DNA of 64,000 bases from an uncultured Collinsella sp. (GCA_958403385.1 CATXXC010000003.1:78839-142838), one strand, 5' to 3'; shown: positions 54,133-63,375, counted from the first letter of the stretch. Numbers and translations: made by a program. Notes: generated from the letters alone by a model not told the origin.

Positions 54133-54257
54133 GCAGGATCTGAGGGCTGACCTTCGCGGACGTCCTCGGACATGAAAGAACCCCCGCTGCGCACTACGTG
54201 CGGCGGGGGTTCTTTCGTCCTGCGGAGTGTCCGCGAAGGTCAGCCCTCAGATCCTGC
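54133..54257 (+). terminator. nested inverted repeat with terminator after nifJ
   Basis: Outer arms 54133-54161 and 54229-54257 are perfect 29-bp inverted repeats. Inside, GAAAGAACCCCCGC (54174-54187) pairs with GCGGGGGTTCTTTC (54203-54216) with a further CGCAC/GTGCG at the tip. The inner hairpin with TTCTTTC resembles a terminator; the outer palindrome makes the whole a possible mobile-type (MITE-like) insertion or bidirectional terminator. Confidence 0.75.
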
Positions 54258-54399
54258 TACGACTACGTCCTCGGATTGTGGGGCTGCATGAGGGACGTGG
54301 TTGTGGGGGCCTTTTGTCCCCGTCGCTGTTTCGCGGCGCGGCCGCGAAACCACGCGTTACTTTGGTTATGGAGGGGGCTTGGTTGTTGGTTCAGATGAT

Positions 54400-55761
54400 C
54401 TAGAGAGATATGGGTGCAAATGAGAAATCGTTGTTGGGGTCGTCCTTTTCCATAAACTCATCGAGGCAGAATGTCATATAGATTGGAACGTACAGGATCT
54501 TGCCCTCTTCGCTAAGGTTTTCGTGGCTCAGCACAACGGCCTCGGGAATCTTGTACTCGCCCACACTCATCAGGCGATCGAGGGCCGCATGTGCTCGAAC
54601 TTTCTTGCCCGATTTGACTTCGATTGGGACAACATGTCCTCGGGCGCCTTCGATTACAAAGTCGACTTCACCGACCTCACGTGTTTGGTAGTACCACGTA
54701 TCTGCTCCGAGGGCAACAAGCTCCTGCGCGACCACGTTTTCATAGAGACCGCCGAGGTTGGGGGTTTTCATATCTAGATATACAGCGCGTGCCGTGCTAC
54801 CGGGATATCGCGATGCGAGCATTCCTGTATCGGACTCGTATAGTTTGAAGGCGGCTGCCTTCTCTGTCCTCTTAAGAGGACTCCGGGCCTCCGTCACCTG
54901 GGGGACCATCAATCCAACGCCTGCGTTCACCAGCCATAGGAAATCCTGCTCGTATTTTTGAAGACGAGCTCCCTCGCCTAGAGACGAGACGATAAAGCGA
55001 TGGGACTCCGCCTCAAGCTGAACGGGAATTTGCTCGAAAATGGAGCGAACGTTAAACGCTCGAGTCGATGCATATTTAGAGATATCGCTTTTGTACTGAT
55101 CGACTAGCTGAATTTGAAGCTCACGCGTTCTCACGAGCGAATAGCCCGAATCGATATAGTTCTGAACGACCTCTGGCATGCCGCCGCAAACGATATAGGC
55201 TCTAAAGTTTTTGAGCATCGCCTCATGAATATAGTTTTCGACGGGACGTCTCTCGACAAGGCAGCTGCGAATGTCTGCAAGCACATTCTCGCTGATGCTG
55301 TTTGCCCAACAGAACTCTTCAAAATCCATCGGTCGCATAACAATGTGCTCGACATACCCCACCGGAAAAGAAGAGATCCCCTTAAACTCAGTCCCAAGCA
55401 TAGACCCCGAGAAGACATAGCTAAAGCGTCCGTCCTCGACCAGCGCCTTCATAAGTGTAACGATCTGCGGATACTCCTGAATCTCATCGACGAAGATAAG
55501 CGTGTCTCCTTCAACAAGCGGTGCATCCGCAAGAAGGGCCACACGGTTGATGAAGTCAATGGAGTTCTTAGCGCCAACAAGTACGTCTCTTGCCTCGGCA
55601 TCGAGTAGCAGATTGACCTCATAATACGAAGCGTAGTTGCTCTTTCCAAACGCGCGAATTGCATAGCTCTTGCCAATCTGACGCGCGCCAGTAACAAGCA
55701 ACGCTTTATTGGATTTGTTCTTCCAGCTCAAAAGCCTGTCAGTGACCTTACGGCGTAGCAT
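54400..55761 (-). CDS. AAA ATPase with DUF4143 domain (second type)
   Basis: A 453-residue protein: Walker A GARQIGKS (25-32), Walker B LIFVDEIQEYPQ, then a DUF4143-type C-terminal region with GGLYENVVAQELVALGADTW and a nuclease-like end EVDFVIEGARGHVVPIEVKS, where the E-V-D-F and E-x-K residues recall a PD-(D/E)XK fold. It is related to, but clearly different from, the ATPase at 1489. Base composition is lower in GC than the surroundings, suggesting transfer. It stands alone, with 34-bp tandem repeats in its upstream region, and converges on nifJ. Function of the family unknown. Confidence 0.8.
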   Translation of the reverse strand: MLRRKVTDRLLSWKNKSNKALLVTGARQIGKSYAIRAFGKSNYASYYEVNLLLDAEARDVLVGAKNSIDFINRVALLADAPLVEGDTLIFVDEIQEYPQIVTLMKALVEDGRFSYVFSGSMLGTEFKGISSFPVGYVEHIVMRPMDFEEFCWANSISENVLADIRSCLVERRPVENYIHEAMLKNFRAYIVCGGMPEVVQNYIDSGYSLVRTRELQIQLVDQYKSDISKYASTRAFNVRSIFEQIPVQLEAESHRFIVSSLGEGARLQKYEQDFLWLVNAGVGLMVPQVTEARSPLKRTEKAAAFKLYESDTGMLASRYPGSTARAVYLDMKTPNLGGLYENVVAQELVALGADTWYYQTREVGEVDFVIEGARGHVVPIEVKSGKKVRAHAALDRLMSVGEYKIPEAVVLSHENLSEEGKILYVPIYMTFCLDEFMEKDDPNNDFSFAPISL

Positions 55762-55777
55762 TAAAACCCCTCAATGA

Positions 55778-55862
55778 CAAAAATTGGCAAATAGATTTGA
55801 CCCTAATCATACAAAAATTGGAAGATAGATTTGACCCAAATCATACAAAAATTGGCAAATAG
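55778..55862 (-). repeat. 34-bp tandem repeats upstream of the ATPase gene
   Basis: Two and a half copies of a 34-bp unit (starts 55778, 55812, 55846) beginning CAAAAATTGG and containing GATTTGACCC. On the minus strand each full unit carries TATGATT followed by GGGTCAAATC, so the unit may hold promoter or operator elements for the gene that starts at 55761. Confidence 0.8.
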
Positions 55863-56110
55863 CAAAGCTCGCTTAGGCCTCAAAGCCAGCGAGCCAGCAC
55901 GGTACTTTGCGAAAAGGCTGGCGGCGCCGTTGTTGAGGGTGGCCAGGTTGGCAGTGGCGCCGTTAGCGTTCTCGGCTGCTTGGGCGCGCAGGAGCGAAAG
56001 GGCGTCGGCAGCGTTCATGCAGAAGCCGACGGTAAAGTTCCATACTGCGAACTCGCAGTCGCTTGCCGCGGGGTGAAGCGCGATCGGCTATCCCTTATGT
56101 TGGATGAAAA
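55863..56110 (-). pseudogene. coding remnant, unknown
   Basis: On the minus strand an open frame reads DCEFAVWNFTVGFCMNAADA, then LSLLRAQAAENANGATANLA and ASLFAKYRAGSLALRP before running into the AT-rich tandem repeats. Composition and third-base GC look like coding DNA, unlike the flanks, but no start with a binding site and no proper end exist. Probably the end of a lost gene. I cannot name it. Confidence 0.4.
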
Positions 56111-56453
56111 GCCCCATGTTTTTGCAGGGATGCATACTCGTCAAATTAATGTATAGAATCGCGTATAGTGCGAGTAAGATATTGCGCTGTCCGTTTTGTG
56201 TTTAGCAGAGATGTAGTTTGCATAATCCGACATAATCCTCGCTGCATTTAAATAAAGTTGCACGTAAATGGCGTAGATATGTCTGAGCTGGGGTTCTGTA
56301 CGCTGAGCGGATAAAAACGACCGTTCACCGTTCCGCTATTTTCAAAATGAATAAAATGAGCGATAAAGAGAATATAAACCTTAATAAACTCGCGTATTGC
56401 ACGGACGCGGGTTATTAATGGGTTGTAGGCCTTTTACAGAAAGGATTCCAGCA
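56111..56453 (+). promoter_or_regulatory. AT-rich promoter region of arcC
   Basis: No gene. Several AT-rich stretches recall ARG boxes bound by ArgR, for example ATGAATAAAATGAGCGAT (from 56347) and GCATTTAAATAAAGTTGCAC (from 56243). AAAGGA lies before the arcC ATG. The box assignment is weak without a matrix search. Confidence 0.35.
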
Positions 56454-57416
56454 ATGTCTAAGCCTCTTGGCAAGCCCGATCGTATTGTCGTCGCCCTTGG
56501 CGGCAACGCCCTCGGCAACAACCCCGTTGAGCAGATCGAGGCCGTGAGCAACACCGCTCACGCCCTTCTCGGCCTGATTGAGCAGGGTAACGAAATCATC
56601 ATCACCCACGGCAACGGTCCGCAGGTCGGCATGATCCAGAACGCCTTCGCCGCCGCCCACGACGCCATCGGCACCCCCGAGATGCCGCTGCCCGAGTGCG
56701 GCGCCATGTCCCAGGGCTACATCGGCTATCACCTGCAGCAGGGCATTGGCCGCGAGATGCACAAGCGCTATAAGCGTTGGCACGCCGCAACCGTCGTCAC
56801 CCAGATCGAGTGCGACCCCGACGATCCCGCGTTCAAGAACCCGACCAAGCCGATCGGCCCCTTCTACACCGAGGAGCAGGCCAAGGAGTTCATGGCCGAG
56901 GATCCTTCCAAGGTCTTCGTCGAGGATTCCGGCCGCGGCTGGCGTCGCGTTGTCGCTTCCCCCGATCCCAAGAAGATCGTCGAGGCTGACTCCATCCTCA
57001 ACCTGCTCGACAACGAGTTCATCGTCATCGCCTGCGGTGGCGGCGGTATCCCCGTCGTCCGCGACTACGAGAACAAGGGCTGCTACAAGGGCGTTCCCGC
57101 CGTCATCGACAAGGACCTGGGCGGCGAGCTGCTGGCCGAGGACTGCGACGCCGACGTTCTGTTCCTGCTGACCGCCGTTGAGCATGTCGCCATCAACTTT
57201 GGCAAGCCCAACCAGGAGGAGCTCGAGGACATCACCGCCGACGAGGCCGAGCGCCTGGCCGACGAGGGCCAGTTCGGCAAGGGTTCCATGGAGCCCAAGG
57301 TCCGCGCCGCCATCAAGTTTGCCCGCTCCCGCAAGGGTCGCACCTGCATCATCGGTGCCCTGGACAAGGCCGCCGAGACCATGGCCGGCCTCTCCGGTAC
57401 CCGCATCCACGAGTAG
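56454..57416 (+). CDS. arcC: carbamate kinase
   Basis: A 320-residue protein; start MSKPLGKPDRIVVALGGNAL. Signatures: ALGGNALGNN, ITHGNGPQVGMIQN, QGYIGYHLQQ, VIACGGGGIPVV and DKDLGGELLA. It makes ATP and carbamate from carbamoyl phosphate and ADP, the last step of arginine deiminase or other carbamoyl-yielding routes. Neither arcA nor arcB is adjacent, so carbamoyl phosphate must come from genes elsewhere, for example citrulline, agmatine or purine breakdown. Monocistronic, with a strong terminator after it. Confidence 0.95.
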   Translation: MSKPLGKPDRIVVALGGNALGNNPVEQIEAVSNTAHALLGLIEQGNEIIITHGNGPQVGMIQNAFAAAHDAIGTPEMPLPECGAMSQGYIGYHLQQGIGREMHKRYKRWHAATVVTQIECDPDDPAFKNPTKPIGPFYTEEQAKEFMAEDPSKVFVEDSGRGWRRVVASPDPKKIVEADSILNLLDNEFIVIACGGGGIPVVRDYENKGCYKGVPAVIDKDLGGELLAEDCDADVLFLLTAVEHVAINFGKPNQEELEDITADEAERLADEGQFGKGSMEPKVRAAIKFARSRKGRTCIIGALDKAAETMAGLSGTRIHE

Positions 57417-57481
57417 CCTCTACTCCATTGCCTCTCTCGTGGGCGCCAGGCAAGACGCCCACAAACTAGCCTCTCTTCATG

Positions 57482-57516
57482 AGCCCCGCGGCCCGCTCCG
57501 ACCGCGGGGCTTTTGC
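57482..57516 (+). terminator. terminator after arcC
   Basis: AGCCCCGCGG (57482-57491) pairs with CCGCGGGGCT (57502-57511), followed by TTTT. A second hairpin, GTGGGCG/CGCCCAC, lies at 57439-57462. Confidence 0.85.
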
Positions 57517-57541
57517 TATTCACCTGGTCCCCGATGGGTGG

Positions 57542-57626
57542 GTAGTCATTGGGGACGTTCTTAAACGACTAGTCAAACAAGAACGTCCTCAATGACTACT
57601 AATTTAAATCTGTCCCCAATGACTGC
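57542..57626 (+). repeat. GTAGTCATTGGGGACG palindromic repeat, copy 1
   Basis: A 21-nt arm at 57542-57562 pairs, with one mismatch, with 57579-57599; a third related arm, TGTCCCCAATGACT, follows. The element starts about 25 bases after a terminator. Copy 2 at 63376 lacks 27 inner bases. Confidence 0.85.
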
Positions 57627-57789
57627 GGAAAGCGCATCTCACACCGACGCATTGCTTTCGGGCCCTCTCTCCGTGCCCCCTATAAGTTCAGCTGGACTCC
57701 CCGCAACCTGTTCCGCGTTGGCGGAACGAGAGCGACGTGGAGTGTCATTCTTTACCGCGTTAGACTAGACGCAGGGAAAGGAGGAGGAC

Positions 57790-59685
57790 ATGGATGCTCG
57801 CGTCAAGCAGCTTGTAAATATGATCGAGGACGCTCAGCCTGTCGCTGTCGCGGTGCTTGCCAAGCGTCTCGAGGTAAGCGAGCGCGCCGTGAGAAACTAT
57901 ATCCATCGCGCAAACGACAATCTTGCGGGGGTTGCACGCATCGTTGGCAGCAAAGGGCAATATCGTATCGATGTTGCACATGCAGATGAGCTTGCTCGCT
58001 TGCTAGACGGTGCGGCTCTGGCCCATCCGGGCATTCCTGATACGCGCGACGGCCGTGTGTCCTTCCTTCTTAACGACCTCCTCATGCGGTCCCAGTGGGT
58101 GACGATTGAGGAGTATGCGGATTTACTCTACGTTTCGGCGCGAACTCTGTCCAATGACATGCGTCTGGTAGAGCAGAAACTCGCCCAATTTGACTTAACG
58201 CTCGAAAAGCGCCCACGCTACGGAATCCGCGTTGCGGGCGGGGAGTCGCAACGGCGCCTGTGCCTGGCCTCGCTGGTGAGGCCCGTGTTGCCCGACACCG
58301 ACGATGCAAAGCTCGCCGAGCGCCTGCGGGCCATCGCTGCATGTGTGGACGATGCCCTGACGGCCTCGCCCGTCACGGTGAGCTCGCTGGCATCCCGCAA
58401 TCTCATCATGCATCTTTACATTGCTCTTGGCCGCATCGAGCAGGGCTGCTATGTCCCAGCTGCAGAATCGGACGTTCAAAAACTGGAGGGAACGCGCGAA
58501 TACGCCGCGGCTTTCCAGATTGCCGCAAACATCAAGGATGCCCTGGGCGTGAGCATGCCCCGAGAAGAGGTTGCCTTTATCGCAATCCATTTGCTCGGCA
58601 GGGGCACGGGCGTGCCCGAGAAGGGCTCTGCCGTTATCTCGGACGAGATGTGGGAGATTGCTTCCGAGATGGTACGTGCGGTCAACGATGAGTTTAGGTT
58701 TGACTTTAGCGGCGATCTTGAACTTCGCATGAACCTTGCTCGGCATATCGGCCCTCTGGGCTATCGCCTTGAATATCACATGCATATGGATAACCCCATG
58801 CTGCCCGATATCAAGACGAGGTTTCCGTTGGCCTATTCGATGGCAGCTGGCACCTCGCAGGTACTCGAGCGCCATTTTGGCAGCCAGCCCTCTGATGAAG
58901 AGCTCGGCTACATCGCCATGGCATTTGCCCTGGCCCTCGAGCAGCAAGCCGACCAGCCGCGTCGCAAGCGCATCCTGATCGTGTGCGCCTCGGGAGCGGG
59001 AAGCGCCCGTATGCTCGAGCACCAGTACCGCAAGCAGTTTGGCATGTATATCGATTCGATTGAGACATGCGATGTCGCCCGCGTGGGAACGTTCGATTTT
59101 TCGCACATCGACTACGTGTTCACAACGGTGCCGCTCAACGTCAAGTTGCCCGTGCCCGTCCGCGAGGCCGATTTCTTCTTGGAGACGAGCGATGTCAACG
59201 CTATCCGCAAGGTGCTGAGCGACGACACTGCGCAATCGGACTCCGTAAGCTCTTTCTTTAGCCGTGCCCTGTTCTTCAACCGCGTTGAGGCGTCGTCGAA
59301 GCAGGCCGTTCTCCGATATCTCTCCGAGCGCGCCGTCGAGAGCGGCCGTGTCGATGCCCAGTTTGCCCAAGAGGTCGCCGAGCGCGAGAGCGCGAGTGCC
59401 ACCTCGTTTGGCAATGGGGTAGCCATGCCCCATGGGATGCATCCCTTGAGCGCCGAGGCCTTTGTTACCGTGGGCCTGCTCGAACACCCCATTCTTTGGG
59501 ACGAATACGGCCATGAGGTCGATATCGTCTTTATGGTGTCGTTTGCCCGGTCGGGCGGCGATGAGGCGCGGATCTTGAGCTCACTGCTCGCCGAGATCTT
59601 TATGGACCGCCAGGGGGTCGAGCGCCTACGCGAGCGCCGGTCCTGGCATGAGCTGATGGCGCTTGTGCAAGCGCATACGGCTTAA
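57790..59685 (+). CDS. PRD-containing PTS regulator (LicR/MtlR-type)
   Basis: A 631-residue transcription regulator after AAAGGAGGA. Order: two N-terminal HTH domains (LAKRLEVSERAVRNYIHRAN and IEEYADLLYVSARTLSNDMR), PRD1 with NLIMHLYIALGRIEQG, PRD2 with LNLARHIGPLGYRLEY-like His residues, an EIIB-like domain with Cys in LIVCASGAGSARML, and an EIIA-fructose-like domain with His in GVAMPHGMHP. Phosphorylation by the PTS at these His and Cys sites switches activity. It directly precedes a cellobiose-type PTS and a GH1 enzyme, which it very probably activates when the sugar is present. Confidence 0.92.
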   Translation: MDARVKQLVNMIEDAQPVAVAVLAKRLEVSERAVRNYIHRANDNLAGVARIVGSKGQYRIDVAHADELARLLDGAALAHPGIPDTRDGRVSFLLNDLLMRSQWVTIEEYADLLYVSARTLSNDMRLVEQKLAQFDLTLEKRPRYGIRVAGGESQRRLCLASLVRPVLPDTDDAKLAERLRAIAACVDDALTASPVTVSSLASRNLIMHLYIALGRIEQGCYVPAAESDVQKLEGTREYAAAFQIAANIKDALGVSMPREEVAFIAIHLLGRGTGVPEKGSAVISDEMWEIASEMVRAVNDEFRFDFSGDLELRMNLARHIGPLGYRLEYHMHMDNPMLPDIKTRFPLAYSMAAGTSQVLERHFGSQPSDEELGYIAMAFALALEQQADQPRRKRILIVCASGAGSARMLEHQYRKQFGMYIDSIETCDVARVGTFDFSHIDYVFTTVPLNVKLPVPVREADFFLETSDVNAIRKVLSDDTAQSDSVSSFFSRALFFNRVEASSKQAVLRYLSERAVESGRVDAQFAQEVAERESASATSFGNGVAMPHGMHPLSAEAFVTVGLLEHPILWDEYGHEVDIVFMVSFARSGGDEARILSSLLAEIFMDRQGVERLRERRSWHELMALVQAHTA

Positions 59686-59804
59686 GACTTCTTTTGTCGA
59701 TAACCCTGTCTGTCTACCTGCAATAAACCTCGAGGATTGCGGGCGGGAGATAGGCGTTTCGAATATTCAAGTACAAACCAAACATCACGGGAGAGGAGAC
59801 CGTT

Positions 59805-60131
59805 ATGGACGATCAGGGAACCGAGATGGTTTCGTTTCAGCTGGTCGCTGCAGCGGGAGAGGCACGCAGCCTTGCCTTCGAAGCCCTTGAAAAGGCAAAA
59901 GCGGGGGATTTTGACGCCGCCGCCAAACTCATGAAGCAGTCAAAGGATGCGGGAATCAAGGCTCACCACATCCAAACGCAGCTGCTTTCGACTGAGGCAG
60001 CGGGCGAGCATCTGTCGGTGGATGTGTTGCTGGTCCATGCTCAGGACCACCTCATGTGCTCCATGCTTGCTCAGGAGCTCGTGCAGGAGCTGATCTGCCT
60101 GTATGAGTGCACTGCAACCAAGAACGCCTAG
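59805..60131 (+). CDS. PTS lactose/cellobiose-family EIIA
   Basis: A 108-residue helical protein, ATG after GAGAGGAGACC. The phosphorylated histidine is in LLVHAQDHLM; the three-helix pattern includes LVAAAGEARSLAFEALEKAK and GDFDAAAKLMKQSKDA. It receives phosphate from HPr and passes it to the EIIB 46 bases downstream. Chitobiose and cellobiose systems share this form. Confidence 0.92.
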   Translation: MDDQGTEMVSFQLVAAAGEARSLAFEALEKAKAGDFDAAAKLMKQSKDAGIKAHHIQTQLLSTEAAGEHLSVDVLLVHAQDHLMCSMLAQELVQELICLYECTATKNA

Positions 60132-60177
60132 CGGCGTGCGGTGACTATCCAACCAATCAATGCGAAGGGAATCCCTT

Positions 60178-60471
60178 ATGAAGATCCTTCTTGTTTGCGC
60201 AGCTGGTCTGTCTACAAGCATTCTGATGAAGAAACTCGAGAAATATGCGGAGCAAAACGGCATCGAGCTCGATATCGATGCGGTGGGTATCGGCGAGTAT
60301 CAGGAGACGTGCGCCAATTATGACGTGCTGCTCTTGGGGCCGCAGGTGTCCTACCAGCTCAACACCGTCAAGCAGGGGAGCGGTAAGCCGACCGCGGTCA
60401 TCCCCGCACAGGACTACGGCATGGGCAACGCCGCCAACGTGCTGGCACTCGCCCAGTCGCTGTTGGGTTAG
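60178..60471 (+). CDS. PTS lactose/cellobiose-family EIIB
   Basis: A 97-residue protein starting MKILLVCAAGLSTSILMKK; the phosphorylated cysteine is in VCAAGLSTS. The later segment VLLLGPQVSYQL is typical. It hands phosphate to the disaccharide during transport through the EIIC nine bases downstream. GAAGGGA precedes the ATG. Confidence 0.93.
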   Translation: MKILLVCAAGLSTSILMKKLEKYAEQNGIELDIDAVGIGEYQETCANYDVLLLGPQVSYQLNTVKQGSGKPTAVIPAQDYGMGNAANVLALAQSLLG

Positions 60472-60480
60472 GAGGCGACC

Positions 60481-61830
60481 ATGGAGAAGTTCATGACCCT
60501 GCTTCAGGAAAAACTGACCCCTATCGCCAATTTCTGCGGCACCGAGCGCCACTTTGCCTCCATGCAAAAGGGCTTTATGAGCGCGATCAGCTTCATCTTG
60601 GTATCTGCCGTCTTTATGATCCTCGCCAACCCGCCGGTCACGGCCGACCTGGTGGCGCAGGGCGGGTTCTGGTCCGTCTTTGGCCCTTGGCTCGATTTTG
60701 CGACGGCCAATAAGCTCACGCTGCTCATCCCCTTCAATATGACGATGGGCATACTGTCGGTGATCGTGACGTTCGCAATCGCCTATAACCTGGCGGGCAC
60801 CTACAAGATGCCCAAGCTTAACGCCGGCATGACCTCGCTGGTGATGTTCCTGATCGCCGCGGCGCCGTCGTCCTACTACCAGCTTGCTGACGAGTCCGTG
60901 CTCCAGGCGGTCCCCTGCACCTATCTGGGTGCGCAGGGCCTGTTTACCGCCATCATCGTTGCCTTGGTCTCCGTCGAGGTCACGCGCTTCTGCCAGACCA
61001 AGGGCGTCACCATCAAGATGCCCGATGGCGTGCCGCCGTTTTTGTCCGAAACCTTTGGCGCCATCGTACCTATGCTCGCCAACATCCTCATCTTCTTTGG
61101 CGGCAACCTGCTGATCCAGATGATCGATCCCGCGCTGTCCATCCCCTCGGTTATCGAGAAGCTGCTCGCTGCCCCGCTTTCCGTCGCAGTTGACTCTGTG
61201 CCCGGCGCACTGCTTATCTGCTTCATGACGCTGCTGTTTTGGTGCTTTGGCGTCCACGGCAACATGATCGTAATGCCCATCACCGCCCCGGTCTCGCTTG
61301 CCGCCTTTGCCGCCAACGCCTCGCTCTATGCTGCCGGGCAGCCGCTTGAGTTCCACCCGGTGCTCATGTCGTTGGCCATCAACCTCATCGGCGGCACGGG
61401 TAATACGTTCTCTTTTGTGGCGCTCTGCGCGTTTAGGGCAAAGTCGCAGCAGCTCAAGGCATTTGGCAGGGCATCGATCGTGCCGAGCTTCTTCCGTATC
61501 TCCGAGCCCGCGATCTTCGGCGCGCCCATCATCTTCAACCCGATCCTCATGATTCCGTTTGTGCTAGGCGGCATGATCTCGGCCCTGCTGTATTGGGGTG
61601 CGGTCTCACTGGGTCTTGTCTCTAACTTCTACATCTTGGTGAGCGGCACGTTCCCCATCTTCGTTCAGGGCTTTGTCCAGTGCCTCGACCCGCGCATCTG
61701 GGTGTTTACGATCGTTTTGATCGTGGTCATGGCTGTGGTCTGGTACCCGTTCTTTAAGGTGTACGATAACCAGCTCCTGGCTCAGGAGCAGGAGAACGCC
61801 GCGGCAGCTTCTGCCGAGGATGCTGAGTAG
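60481..61830 (+). CDS. PTS lactose/cellobiose-family EIIC
   Basis: A 449-residue integral membrane protein after GGAGGCGACC. About ten hydrophobic segments; family parts include FMSAISFILVSAVFMILANP, LLFWCFGVHGNMIVMPIT and RISEPAIFGAPIIFNPILMI. It imports a beta-linked disaccharide, probably cellobiose or an aryl/alkyl beta-glucoside, phosphorylating it at C6. One base separates its stop from the GH1 start. Confidence 0.93.
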   Translation: MEKFMTLLQEKLTPIANFCGTERHFASMQKGFMSAISFILVSAVFMILANPPVTADLVAQGGFWSVFGPWLDFATANKLTLLIPFNMTMGILSVIVTFAIAYNLAGTYKMPKLNAGMTSLVMFLIAAAPSSYYQLADESVLQAVPCTYLGAQGLFTAIIVALVSVEVTRFCQTKGVTIKMPDGVPPFLSETFGAIVPMLANILIFFGGNLLIQMIDPALSIPSVIEKLLAAPLSVAVDSVPGALLICFMTLLFWCFGVHGNMIVMPITAPVSLAAFAANASLYAAGQPLEFHPVLMSLAINLIGGTGNTFSFVALCAFRAKSQQLKAFGRASIVPSFFRISEPAIFGAPIIFNPILMIPFVLGGMISALLYWGAVSLGLVSNFYILVSGTFPIFVQGFVQCLDPRIWVFTIVLIVVMAVVWYPFFKVYDNQLLAQEQENAAAASAEDAE

Positions 61831-61831
61831 C

Positions 61832-63286
61832 ATGAGTTACTTTGACAGAACGTCTGCCGCCGGTATGCCCGAGGGCTTTTTGTGGGGTGGTGCCCTCGCC
61901 GCCAACCAGGCCGAAGGGGGCTGGAACGAGGGCGGCCGCGGCATGTCGCACTCCGACCTGATCCCACAGGGTTCCGACCGCTGGGATGTAATGTTTGGCA
62001 GGCAAAAGCCCGTGGACGATCCGGACAGGCTGTATCCATGCCGCTGGGGCAACGACTTCTTCCATCATTGGCACGAGGATGTCGAGCTCTTTGCCGAGAT
62101 GGGCTTTAAGTGCCTGCGTCTTTCAATTTGCTGGAGCCGTATTTTTCCCACAGGGATGGAGGCCGAGCCCAACGGCGAGGGCTTGGAGTTTTACCGTCAG
62201 GTATTCGAGGCGCTGCGCGAGCATGGAATCGAGCCGCTTGTGACGCTGTCGCACTACGACTATCCGTTGGCTCTGGTCGAGCGCTATGGTGGCTGGCAAA
62301 GCCGAGAGATGATCGAGCGGTATGCGCACTACGTCGAGACCGTCGGACGCGCGTACCAGGGCCTCGTGCGTTATTGGCTTACGTTCAACGAGATCAACAG
62401 CGTGGCGCTGTCCTATCTCAACGCGGGTGTCACGCTCGAGGATGAGCGTGACCGTGCAGCCGTGACTGCGGCGTTCTCGCACCATATGTTTATGGCGAGC
62501 GCTCGCGCTGTCGAGATTCTGCACAAGATCGATCCCGCAAACAAGGTGGGTTGCATGGTCGCTGCCGGTGCGACCTATCCGTACCGTTGTGCGCCCGAGG
62601 ACGTATGGCTTGCGTATGAGGAGGACCGCGGCCGCTACTTCTACACAGACGTGATGGCTGCGGGCGCCTATCCTGCTTGGAAGCTGCGTGCACTCGAGAA
62701 AGAGGGCGTTCACGTGCCCTTTGAGCCGGGCGATACGGAGTATCTGGCAGAGCATACGGTCGACTTCATCTCGTTCTCGTACTATTGCTCGCGCTTGGTG
62801 TGCGCCGATGATCAGGTGATCGCCGAGAAGGCGGAGGGCAACGTGTTCCCGACGTTGCGCAATCCGTACCTCAAGGATAAAGAGACTGCCTGGAAGTGGC
62901 AGATCGATGCGCTGGGTTTGCGCGTGACGCTTGCCGGCTACCACGATCGTTACCATCTTCCGCTCTTTATCGCCGAGAACGGTGTGGGCGGACTCGATGC
63001 GCTGGAAGACGGCAAAGTCCACGATGCGTATCATATTGATTACCTGCGAAGGCATATTCTTGCGCTGCGCGATGCAATTGTCGAGGACGGTGTTGACCTG
63101 ATGGGATACACGCCGTGGGGCTGTATCGATTTGGTGTCGGCCTCGACGGGGCAGATGAAGAAGCGCTATGGCTTTGTTTATGTCGATGCCGATGATACGG
63201 GCAAAGGCACGTTCGATCGCTACCGAAAGGACAGCTTCTGCTGGTATCAAAAGGTCATTGCATCAAATGGCGAGGACTTGAGTTAA
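61832..63286 (+). CDS. GH1 family 6-phospho-beta-glucosidase
   Basis: A 484-residue cytoplasmic TIM-barrel glycosidase; start MSYFDRTSAAG at 61832. Landmarks: FLWGGALAANQAEGGWNEGG, LRLSICWSRIFPTG, acid/base Glu in TFNEINSVALSYLN, nucleophile Glu in PLFIAENGVGGLDALEDGK, and MGYTPWGCIDLVSASTGQMKKRYG, the C-terminal S-x-x-x-K-R-Y pattern that binds the 6-phosphate. It splits the phosphorylated disaccharide delivered by the PTS into glucose-6-phosphate and glucose (or an aglycone). Operon with regulator and EIIA, EIIB, EIIC. Confidence 0.95.
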   Translation: MSYFDRTSAAGMPEGFLWGGALAANQAEGGWNEGGRGMSHSDLIPQGSDRWDVMFGRQKPVDDPDRLYPCRWGNDFFHHWHEDVELFAEMGFKCLRLSICWSRIFPTGMEAEPNGEGLEFYRQVFEALREHGIEPLVTLSHYDYPLALVERYGGWQSREMIERYAHYVETVGRAYQGLVRYWLTFNEINSVALSYLNAGVTLEDERDRAAVTAAFSHHMFMASARAVEILHKIDPANKVGCMVAAGATYPYRCAPEDVWLAYEEDRGRYFYTDVMAAGAYPAWKLRALEKEGVHVPFEPGDTEYLAEHTVDFISFSYYCSRLVCADDQVIAEKAEGNVFPTLRNPYLKDKETAWKWQIDALGLRVTLAGYHDRYHLPLFIAENGVGGLDALEDGKVHDAYHIDYLRRHILALRDAIVEDGVDLMGYTPWGCIDLVSASTGQMKKRYGFVYVDADDTGKGTFDRYRKDSFCWYQKVIASNGEDLS

Positions 63287-63302
63287 CCCTTGCAAGCCTG
63301 CT

Positions 63303-63338
63303 GCCCCCGCGGCCCGTTTCGGCCGCGGGGGCTTTTGC
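63303..63338 (+). terminator. terminator of the beta-glucoside operon
   Basis: GCCCCCGCGGC pairs with GCCGCGGGGGC, followed by TTTTGC. The downstream TTTTGCTATT and CCTAGTCCCCGATG match the sequence after the arcC terminator. Confidence 0.85.
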
Positions 63339-63375
63339 TATTTACCTAGTCCCCGATGAGACCCTCATTCTGTGG

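Noticed and set aside
55778..55862. 34-bp tandem repeats as a CRISPR array
   Set aside because: The units are contiguous with no variable spacers, there are fewer than three full copies, and no cas genes are near.
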